Shown piece after piece: positions 21,301 through 27,274 of a DNA stretch of 64,000 bases. Source of the stretch: Jaenimonas drosophilae (Eukaryota; Euglenozoa; Kinetoplastea; Trypanosomatida; Trypanosomatidae); contig JASAON010001637.1 in NCBI GenBank assembly GCA_030849065.1, forward strand, positions 62,001-126,000, written 5' to 3'. Below the pieces are notes generated by a model. The model saw only the letters and a list, made by a program, of their open reading frames with translations. It searched no databases and was not told where the DNA came from. Numbering within the stretch: the stretch's first letter is position 1; each line of letters begins with the position of its first letter. Both the position numbers and the translations under genes were made by a program.

Positions 21301-21622
21301 GGTCGCGCTCGACGCTCAGGGCGATGAATTTCCACGCAAGACGGGCCTCGCCGTCGTCTTCAATGAAGTCCACGCGGCCGGCATGCTTCCCGCTGAGCTC
21401 AATGACCTCATTGCACACCGTAACGAGGGCGTCGTAGGTGTGGATGAGGTCGAGCTCCGAGTTGTGGTTGTTGGTTGCTGCTTCCGCACCAACAGGGAAG
21501 TCGCGGGCGATGAATTTGTTCTTCACTCCCTGCGCGCGGGAGATGGAGGTCGTCGAGTCGAAGTCGGCATCGCCAAGACACTCACCAAGGAGATGCAGCA
21601 GCTCACGCGTGTGTGAAGCCAT
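15344..21622 (-). CDS. DDX60-like Ski2-family DExH RNA helicase
   Basis: The protein is 2092 residues. The helicase core is complete: motif I CAPTSAGKT near residue 1011, motif Ib-like TLPEVLETLL, motif II DEIH near 1117, SAT in VALSATLGE, a C-terminal RecA domain with GVGIHHAGVKGKLRR and TETLALGVHSP, and motif VI QMMGRAGRRG near 1605. The core begins only after about 1000 residues, and the C-terminal part lacks the rRNA-processing arch of Mtr4, which together match the DDX60 group better than Ski2 or Mtr4. Animal DDX60 proteins act in antiviral RNA sensing and in translation control; the role in a protist is unknown. A Lys/Arg-rich linker lies near 650-690. The mRNA strand shows a T-rich run ending in CAG just upstream of the ATG, suggesting a very short leader. 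Confidence 0.85.
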   Translation of the reverse strand: MASHTRELLHLLGECLGDADFDSTTSISRAQGVKNKFIARDFPVGAEAATNNHNSELDLIHTYDALVTVCNEVIELSGKHAGRVDFIEDDGEARLAWKFIALSVERDPARMEKVVDAALAHKAVDFLYCAARPRQFDMFVHLSAAEMFFIDGDSLLMAALSSQHVDWDLIQPLHVFHNAQALLHRLHSRGARFHVVFFDQATWFWEKAPAKLLLRENLRLALTNVARDHPATELVVKTFPSFHDATFAAYVAEYDPEFILMSDGEQLGALNEMQLLFTNKVMDEKRRVGAYRSLVDDEAHGAKVSFYLRCFLAWCIAHSVKVAYSSRILSKENAIVVFAVAAEGLQQTRATKMESATVELAAALEHEVQLPSVSEEAIAASKDSGLSFREQIITGALHAFLAAKTRTPAELQLVQALAVTAYSASMVDASLRAQLAMRSPAIAAFLTDLAPFVLQILHERGCAKARGAEFDILDGHLLAAMVHHLRTNPLSALLDEQGVGDVNYSWQQLIKDDAATVGATPLDLLPEVVFDERRAPVKCPHFTHELVDALAAKFGVEGHVSDRAFPASLGCADLLSGWKITEPFDEMNDVVDAYVVEESQRNMKDTERRRLARLETAFVADAAQQATSMGLNGFTAGQLALVCSDDDEPDAAAEKGSKAKQHAGQKNKKVRRNKDSIKESANIRDADNNLRKRIDQMEVVLKATDLQMDRTNNDDRKQAMDYLDASIKDMQQKRFGEKFDPGEDIGDANKTLPLKTAMWRVLVEASGMTEAVFAVHLEEGGAKRGAKKSISAPEDGVFALSVIKGLTANLSDASGSDWGPLQRLHLAKPDMMADEAVFYLFWVYLSQVQAHLTARLRCRVVKLLLDNWKVERTRARNRGETPDIHVGIPLFIYCHHQVLPIIRDRGILFSGEDLDIVRSALYHFEFDKMYYAKVDRAIAQWQQKEITSAPSNRPLEKLLEQSPELIQLMHMGHLLERPIIPHKDYRVVFNPDGWQRELLDIVDQRGSAVVCAPTSAGKTFISYYCMYNALKTSNTKVVVYVAPNRALINQAVADVCARYGKKEYVVAGKNVYGVHGGADYHRFHDTCQILVTLPEVLETLLLSPKYESWVERLDYVILDEIHTMESSGNGDVWERVLSLLPCPFVALSATLGETSQLCGWLNRVQSRLQGQIEASKTKQRRRDFVVHEIPRDEPIQRWNDIKKYIYLPPPGFHHPLRKLTAKYEPRNIKDLHPLSILTLDQLRRGFPPDISLVPSEVVQLHEKMVEQFTQHIWIPDWQSLELIADLKAQLDELMPETYFSKVNYITQRHARQYESEVKNAFSYWAYLSGGGDTDDAERPPEAFFEAMLVVCDAILKAFSQHLRAEEESLEKYASDSALLPVEQRVGNTHPPQSKDFIASSIIDVLRELVSRDMAPTIVFSFESEDCDNLVEAIVTQLERAEDAYRQTEEFARYRVGVERKAAAKEAARKQRESTLAQKKLEKNEDGDVVRAERDVDVDGGDDDEECVVPEVLPEFTFIRYMNSGAGAAAVKECEKRGDYLAARAIKRGVGIHHAGVKGKLRRTFEVLFRSGHCGVILATETLALGVHSPCRSVVLAGDHVLLNTTQFRQMMGRAGRRGLDTLGHLIFLSVGMKKITRLMTSSMTVIKGNVQMDPISQLRLLQLHDHREHRGAKKVEEWKARVVSLAERLFVNPLFFEGRARVEGGNMEPFSIEYFQMLLGYFHKEGLHFKDRPSSLGSLLVDVMSVFRNARVGNEGFSFISMLTRKIFASAAFGEVVENFTSSETSAAVELMAYLFSVHQMCGVPLEIHRSVLSDPAVQALWKLNGRQTKQHRVVLAPLHGCVPDGVQVIDNANMFRAISGFYSELARKLKEPASTVLPYMTKKKYPLFGEAPSEDFPLCGKLRETAVAYDARDPFVAISGCGDNFVNSDDLVSTLRSGLFCDRRLLPTLDLSDGCRHDGAQVLINACIADFIRCGSQMQESNYRFTYLEKYNGLTQSESFSVLNQVERLLSNIGGLVRDGQKDQMKTLTDMDVLTKLLPEEDVEKYDAGASKILEICATLHGLREQIDKDYSAVLLRMKQAESRKKKAAAS

Positions 21623-21636
21623 CTACCTGAAAAACG
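21623..21636 (-). promoter_or_regulatory. Possible trans-splice acceptor of the helicase gene
   Basis: On the minus strand five T residues followed by CAG stand four bases upstream of the ATG at 21622. If used, the 5' untranslated region would consist almost only of the spliced leader. This is a short tract, so the site is tentative. Confidence 0.3.
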
Positions 21637-21976
21637 TGGTGTTATGATAGTGGGGTGTACGATGTTGGTATGTTCGTATCCAACAAAACCAACTGTTTAG
21701 GACGCTTGTGTGTGTGAAGGCTGCCACCAAGTAAAGGGGGCGAAGATGGGCAACGGAAGACTATCTTGACGTTGACGACCACCAACTGAATAACCTTGCG
21801 ATCTGACGACTAACACACAAGACGACAATGAGGAAGTGAAGAGATGAGGTACGTGGCACACAGGACAGAGAGAGAGGTGTGGGCAGGAGGGAGTCATGCA
21901 CATGAAGATGGTGCATGGTTCATGCTCATTGGAATGTGATGAGAAATGTGGCAGTTGTGTGAGGTGCTCACACAAC
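21637..21976. other. Intergenic region
   Basis: About 340 bp between the helicase gene and the next minus-strand gene. It is purine-rich on the plus strand near 21840-21900, meaning pyrimidine-rich on the transcribed sense, which fits trans-splicing signals. Nothing else is seen. Confidence 0.45.
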
Positions 21977-24490
21977 TCATTCTGAGATGGCAACGGCGAT
22001 GACGTTGGAGAAGTTCGCAAAAACCGCCGACGGCCTTGCCCGATAGCGATGGCTACTATCTCGTTGACGTTGTTGTTGTTGTTGTTGCTGGGATCGATAG
22101 CTCGACGTTCGTGCGCGTTGCTCCATCAAACGTTGGCCGAGACGGAGCTGCTCCTCCTCCACCGCCGTCTTGACGCTCTCCACCGATGAGATTATCCGCA
22201 TCGGTATCACATAGCGAAGTCGTGGTCGTCCAGATGATGATGAGGTGCCCCCTTCATCTCCCCGTCGGGGCGGAAGGTGAAACACCTCCAGCAGCCCTGC
22301 CTCGAGAAGCATCGCGTGCAGTCGTCGTGCCTGCTTCCACCAAATGGCGGAGATGGCGGAGCTGGAGGATTTCGAGTGTATCGGGCGGGTTTCCACGTGG
22401 CGCGTCCATGCGTAGGTGAGCTCGACCAAGAGTGGGGGAGGAAGCACCGCTGTAGAGGAGGCAGCACTTGTTGATGGGTGTGTGAGGCTGTAGATGCCAA
22501 CCGTGGTGAGGAGAAGCCGCTCCATGAAGGAGGCAGACACCGTTTGAATCATGCGCCTCAAGGGGGGCAATCCGCTGTGGAGGTCGGCAAGGAGGAGATC
22601 CACGAGACCCGAGGCCTGAGAAAGAAGGGCGGTGGCGTGGGGCCCATCTGCTGCCTCGACACCAAGACGTAGTTGGCGGCTCATGCAATCCAAGAAGAGT
22701 GGGTAGCTGTGGAGGTCAACGACGAGGCTCATGCGAAAGGATGTCGGGCGTGTGGTGGCGGATTTCGCATCTTCTGCGTGCGTGGGTGCCACATCATCAT
22801 CGCCATCTGCACTCAACAAAGATAGCTCACCATCCTCTTCCATGCTTCGGGTGGACGTCAAGGTTGAATCGTCATGCGAGCGATTCTGCGGGGCAGCAGC
22901 GCGGAAGACGGCCCCGCGACGTTGAAGCAAACACGTCAGAGCATCCATAATGGCGGCACACGCCTCACGTGAGTTGGTCGTGTTGTCTTCTCTGCCCAGG
23001 AGCTGCACCACACCCAAGAAGTTTTCCGGGTGTGCGGCGAGGTAGGCTGGCAACAAGGGCAGCATGGAGGAGATGATGTGTGGGTGGAGATAGACGAGCT
23101 TCCCCAACGCACGGGTGAGGAAGAAGAAGCTCGTTGTGCTGATGGCCAACGTCGTGGCGGAGCGTCCAGCATGTTTCTCGAGCAACGAGCGAAGACGCTC
23201 CACCACCAGTGTGTAGAATGGCTCATTGGTCAACGGATGGCGTTGAAGGCGATCCATCATGCGACTGCGGTGGCTGCGCGGGGCGTCCAGGGTGGATGGT
23301 GATGATAGAATAGCAGCAGCGCCATCTCCCGTCTGCTGTGTGTTGTCGGGAGAGGGTGTCTGAGCGTGTTTTGTTCGCGTGAATCGATTGAGTGCCTTTA
23401 GCACCTCCCCTTGCATCCGAAGCATCGCATCCAACAGAATGGCGAGGTGGTTCAGCTCCACCACCTCGTGGCATCGATAACTCACGTTGTCCACCAACGT
23501 CTCGAGAAGTGCGTCTGAAAAAAAGATGCGTTGTTGGGAGATGGCGTGGATCAAGCGCAAGCTCGTGTCAGCATCGAAGCATGCAACGCGCGCCATCATC
23601 CACCGCTGGAGAAGGATGGAAAGGTCGGACGAGAAGTGAAGGTTGGCTGCCCGAGGGATATCATTCATTGAATCCACCGTCGGAGCCTCCGTGATTAGGT
23701 GCATGTAGCGCAGAAGAGGTGATGGCTGCACATTTCCCATCGTTGCATCTGGATAGAGTTCTTGGCAGGAGCTGTAGTGGAGTAGTTGATGGCGAATCAT
23801 CACCTCCATCTCCCCCTCCAAGTCCGCCACATCCACCTTGCTGATGATCTTCATCAAACTCTCGAGAATCCGGTCGCTGCGGAAATAGCGTTGTCGGTCC
23901 AGTGGTGCCGTCCTTCTCGTGGAGGTGGAGCTGTTTGATCCTCCTGTTGCTTCATCCTCGGAGATGGAGCACCACGTTGGAACTCGTGTTTCACGATGGG
24001 CACCTTCACCGGTGGCTAGGCTACACTCCATCAGACGTAGTCGATACCACACATGAATGAGTGCGCTCAACATCTTACCAAAGTGAAGCTTCTTTCGGTG
24101 GAGCTCCAATTCGTGGTAGATGCCAACTTCATCGAGCTCAGCCAGAAACAATATGTAGGATGGCTCCACTGCCAAGAGGGAGGAAGTTTTCGTGGCGGCG
24201 GTGGACGGTGTTCCAGTTAATGAAGAAGGCCGACTTCGATCATTGCCACTTTCACTTCGACTGGGCCGGTTGGTGGAGCGATCAGCACGCACCGGTGTTG
24301 GTGATGATGAAGAAGAATGGAATGTTGCGGTGGTGGTCCCTCCAAGCTCATTGAAAGCCTTTGCCAAATCTCCCAACGAAAAAGATGAGGAGGAGCACCA
24401 CCGCAGCGACTCCCCCGCTCTTCCACACACGAAGTTTCGTGGATATCCGGTACTGAGCCGCTTCACAGGCCAGCCACGACTCACGCGCAT
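21977..24490 (-). CDS. Unrecognised, probably mitochondrial helical protein
   Basis: The protein is 837 residues and starts with a basic, Ser/Cys-rich segment (MRVSRGWPVKRLSTGYPRNF) that looks like a mitochondrial presequence. The rest is mostly amphipathic helices with repeated Leu-rich spacing, for example DALLETLVDNVSYRCHEV and LNHLAILLDAMLRM. This recalls the helical-repeat RNA-binding proteins abundant in kinetoplastid mitochondria, but I cannot assign PPR, FASTK or another family by eye. A short glutamine run encoded by CAA/CAG repeats lies near the C-terminus (about residues 800-807). Several Ser/Thr-rich linkers interrupt the helical part. Confidence 0.6.
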   Translation of the reverse strand: MRVSRGWPVKRLSTGYPRNFVCGRAGESLRWCSSSSFSLGDLAKAFNELGGTTTATFHSSSSSPTPVRADRSTNRPSRSESGNDRSRPSSLTGTPSTAATKTSSLLAVEPSYILFLAELDEVGIYHELELHRKKLHFGKMLSALIHVWYRLRLMECSLATGEGAHRETRVPTWCSISEDEATGGSNSSTSTRRTAPLDRQRYFRSDRILESLMKIISKVDVADLEGEMEVMIRHQLLHYSSCQELYPDATMGNVQPSPLLRYMHLITEAPTVDSMNDIPRAANLHFSSDLSILLQRWMMARVACFDADTSLRLIHAISQQRIFFSDALLETLVDNVSYRCHEVVELNHLAILLDAMLRMQGEVLKALNRFTRTKHAQTPSPDNTQQTGDGAAAILSSPSTLDAPRSHRSRMMDRLQRHPLTNEPFYTLVVERLRSLLEKHAGRSATTLAISTTSFFFLTRALGKLVYLHPHIISSMLPLLPAYLAAHPENFLGVVQLLGREDNTTNSREACAAIMDALTCLLQRRGAVFRAAAPQNRSHDDSTLTSTRSMEEDGELSLLSADGDDDVAPTHAEDAKSATTRPTSFRMSLVVDLHSYPLFLDCMSRQLRLGVEAADGPHATALLSQASGLVDLLLADLHSGLPPLRRMIQTVSASFMERLLLTTVGIYSLTHPSTSAASSTAVLPPPLLVELTYAWTRHVETRPIHSKSSSSAISAIWWKQARRLHAMLLEAGLLEVFHLPPRRGDEGGTSSSSGRPRLRYVIPMRIISSVESVKTAVEEEQLRLGQRLMEQRARTSSYRSQQQQQQQRQRDSSHRYRARPSAVFANFSNVIAVAISE

Positions 24491-25063
24491 GAGTCAATCA
24501 CACGACGCTTCAATACGAAGAAGAAGAAGAGACGAAATATGAAGAAGATGTGGATGAGAGATGAAGAAGAATTCATTCATGACAACCGTAGAAACACAAT
24601 TGTGTTTGTATGTGAGTGTGAGTGGATGAAGAAAATAGCGAGTAGAGGAATGGCACGCCAAACATGGATAGATTGGGGGCGGCGTTATTCCATCAAGCTC
24701 CCAGCAGATTCACCAGTGCCCGTAGCTCACTCTACTCGTTCCTGTGTTGTGTGTAGGAAGGAGGTGGGGGGAGGGAGGAGGGAGGTGCACGAAGGACGAA
24801 GGCAATTCCTATCCACTGGTGCTGTTATACATACTAAACAAAGAAGGAGGGGCATGACTTCGAGTGTCCAAGTGATACCAAGCAAAAATGAAAACGATGA
24901 TGGACGGCCATGTGCTGGTGTTGTGTGTATGTGTTTGGCCGAGACATCATTGAGCTCCATCCATCATCTTCCGTCGTTGCAATCGTTATGGAAGCGCGGA
25001 CTGAGCATGTAAGCGAGCAGTACGATGTATGTGGGGGAGGGTGTGAGTGTGTTGACGTCGACG
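24491..25063. other. Intergenic region
   Basis: About 570 bp. The plus-strand ORF at 24539-25012 has low-complexity Arg/Glu/Lys composition and runs against the cluster, so I do not accept it. The minus-strand sense is pyrimidine-rich near 24755-24800. Confidence 0.5.
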
Positions 25064-26479
25064 TTATAGCATTTTTGGAAGGTTGTTGGGCAACAACTTC
25101 ATAGCCTCATTGACGGGGAAGCAGAGGAGCATACGCGCTTGGTCAATCTGCTCTGGAAGTACCGGAGGTGCCCGTTGGTAGGGCGTAAGCCTCGACAAGG
25201 TTGGCGGGTAGACGGCACCGGTGTCGGAGATGCTCAGGTGGTGGAGGTGGGAGTTGGATAAGGATGAGCGCCCAGCGGTTTGCCGACGCTCATTCCACGA
25301 GGCAGCACCGCCACGTCGTGGTGCTGCGGAGGGCCGCCGACTGCCCGAGGCCTGATTAGCCCAGTAGTAGGCCTGCAAGCTGGCGAGGGAGATGGGCGGG
25401 AGGCTCACCAAGCTCGGACGGTACGGGAAGAGAACGTCGCGGCAGACGAGCTTCACGTTGGAGTCGGAGATACCCACGCAGGCTTGCACAATGACAGGGC
25501 CGTGGCGTTGATTCAGGTGGGCATAAACACGTTGGCCGAGGAGGTACGGCTTACTCTGGGTAGGCACCTCACCCAAGGTTTTGCGGGAGGCAATGATATC
25601 CAGAAAAAACTTCATGCGCGGGCGCGGACCACGTGCACGTGGCGGAGATGCCTCTCGCAGCAGTGCAGGGCTAGTGGAGGTGGCGGCAGCTGCTGCTGCG
25701 GCGGCGTTGGCGGCATTACGCGTGTGCGCCGTGGATACTCTACTGGAGCGTGGGCTTGTGCTGGCAGAGGGGTATTGGCTCTGGCTCGTATCCAGGCTGA
25801 CGATGCTACTGGATTTCTTGCTTCGGCCGTTTTCATCCTCGTCCTCGTCGAGGGCGGGAAGGGGCCACTCACGGCGCAGAGCGGCAAAGACGAGATCTTC
25901 ACCAGACGGGGTAGGGCCAACCGTTGGGTTACCCACCGCGCTGGATGAGGTGGAAACACGGCTGCTGCTGTGTGGGTTAGAAACACTGCCGTCTGCGGTG
26001 GTGGGTGGGAAGTTGGTGCTCTCAAGCGAGACTCGTCGTGAGGAGCCTTGGATCCGACCAGGTGATGAGTGGTGCAGGTACTTGGAGGAGGCCACCCCAG
26101 ATACGGCGGGTCCGTTCATCCCTGCCACATGACGTACTGGTGGAGGCACCCCACGCAGGACGAGCAGGCGTTGGTGCATCTCCGTCATGGAAAGGAACAC
26201 CTCCCCAGCCTCCTCCCAATGGCTCTGGGCGGTGCTCACCATCTTATCCACAAGTTGCAGCACCTGCATGCGCGATTGTGCGTCGGGCACGATGTACTTG
26301 TATTCGTAGGCGGCATAGACCCAGAGTGTGTTGCATGGATCGCAGAGAGGGCGGTCGGGGTGCTCGGCAAAGACGATGACGGAGCGCCAGCTTTTTGGTC
26401 CAGCGAGTGGCCTCCCGACGGCGGCAACGCTTGGGCGGCCTTGCATGGGAGGAAGAGAAGGACGAGCTACGGTAGTCAT
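25064..26479 (-). CDS. Unrecognised protein with conserved ends and a Ser/Ala-rich middle
   Basis: The protein is 471 residues from the first ATG; an in-frame extension to 26503 would need GTG. Residues about 30-140 look structured (VIVFAEHPDRPLCDPCNTLW, then helical). A middle part of about 180 residues is Ser/Pro/Ala-rich with a run of nine Ala. A second structured block follows near 280-370 (PYLLGQRVYAHLNQRHGP and VQACVGISDSNVKLVC), then another Ser/Arg/Ala-rich stretch. I recognise no family. The alternation of short structured blocks and disordered filler is shared with several other genes in this cluster. Confidence 0.6.
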   Translation of the reverse strand: MTTVARPSLPPMQGRPSVAAVGRPLAGPKSWRSVIVFAEHPDRPLCDPCNTLWVYAAYEYKYIVPDAQSRMQVLQLVDKMVSTAQSHWEEAGEVFLSMTEMHQRLLVLRGVPPPVRHVAGMNGPAVSGVASSKYLHHSSPGRIQGSSRRVSLESTNFPPTTADGSVSNPHSSSRVSTSSSAVGNPTVGPTPSGEDLVFAALRREWPLPALDEDEDENGRSKKSSSIVSLDTSQSQYPSASTSPRSSRVSTAHTRNAANAAAAAAAATSTSPALLREASPPRARGPRPRMKFFLDIIASRKTLGEVPTQSKPYLLGQRVYAHLNQRHGPVIVQACVGISDSNVKLVCRDVLFPYRPSLVSLPPISLASLQAYYWANQASGSRRPSAAPRRGGAASWNERRQTAGRSSLSNSHLHHLSISDTGAVYPPTLSRLTPYQRAPPVLPEQIDQARMLLCFPVNEAMKLLPNNLPKML

Positions 26480-26725
26480 GGTGAGGGAAGCAGTGTGCTC
26501 CACACTCTATTGTTGTGGTACGCGTGCGTGTACGTTGGTTATGAGGAAAAAGAAGTAGAAGATGAAGAAAAAGAGGCTTATGTCCAGCTAGGTTGAACGT
26601 ATTCATATGACAATGTAGGAGCATGATGTATGTGCCATCTTGCAATTAACGATAAGGAGGTTGTGATACCAACACCATCTACGACAATGGGCACCGATTT
26701 TAGTGAGAACCACACATGTTCCAGG

Positions 26726-27013
26726 TTAGAGGCGGATCGAGCGGCGGCGAAGATCCTCCACATCCTTCTCAGGGAAGCCCTCACGCAGCAAGCAGTTGTA
26801 GAAGGCGTCGATCTCCACCTTGCACTCATCCATGTTCTTCAGCAACGTACATTCATCCCGCTTGCGGCGTTCCTCAGGGCACGCACAGCAGATCTTGCAG
26901 CTCGGCTTGCGGTCGGTGGTACCATCGCCCTTGAAGACGACCTCGCATGCGTTGGTGGAGTTGGCGGCCGCGGGAGGTGGGGGAGGAGCGGTTGTGCTTG
27001 AGGAAGCACCCAT
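26726..27013 (-). CDS. COX17: Cytochrome c oxidase copper chaperone COX17
   Basis: The protein is 95 residues from the ATG at 27013; the open frame runs further upstream, but the upstream part is hydrophobic and unrelated to the family. The C-terminal 60 residues carry the whole signature: a Cys-Cys copper site in CKICCACPEE (C42, C43) and twin CX9C motifs, C45-x9-C55 and C64-x9-C74, forming the helical hairpin. COX17 carries copper in the mitochondrial intermembrane space to Sco and Cox11 for cytochrome oxidase assembly. The canonical lysine-proline before the cysteines is replaced (K-P-S-C-K-I-C-C). The N-terminus is longer than usual and rich in Ser, Thr and Pro, including five prolines in a row. 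Confidence 0.88.
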   Translation of the reverse strand: MGASSSTTAPPPPPAAANSTNACEVVFKGDGTTDRKPSCKICCACPEERRKRDECTLLKNMDECKVEIDAFYNCLLREGFPEKDVEDLRRRSIRL

Positions 27014-27274
27014 CAGTATGCGTGTGTAGAGGAGAGATTCTGTGAGGTAGGAAACGATGCCAAGCGTGGCTGCTCTTGACGCAGACGTCCATCCAGTGAG
27101 AGAGAGAAAGGTGGAGATTAAAAGTAGTATATGCATTCATCGTCGTGAGGCATGCATCACGCCAGCACATCATCAAGCCACACACACACAAGGTGATGAG
27201 CCGTGTTACTAGTTCCTGCGCGGCTATTATGATTGGGTGCCGCCATGACAATGATGTACATGCTTATGCATGCA

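Noticed and set aside
24539..25012. 157-codon plus-strand ORF
   Set aside because: Opposite to the cluster direction, low complexity, and within a plausible UTR.
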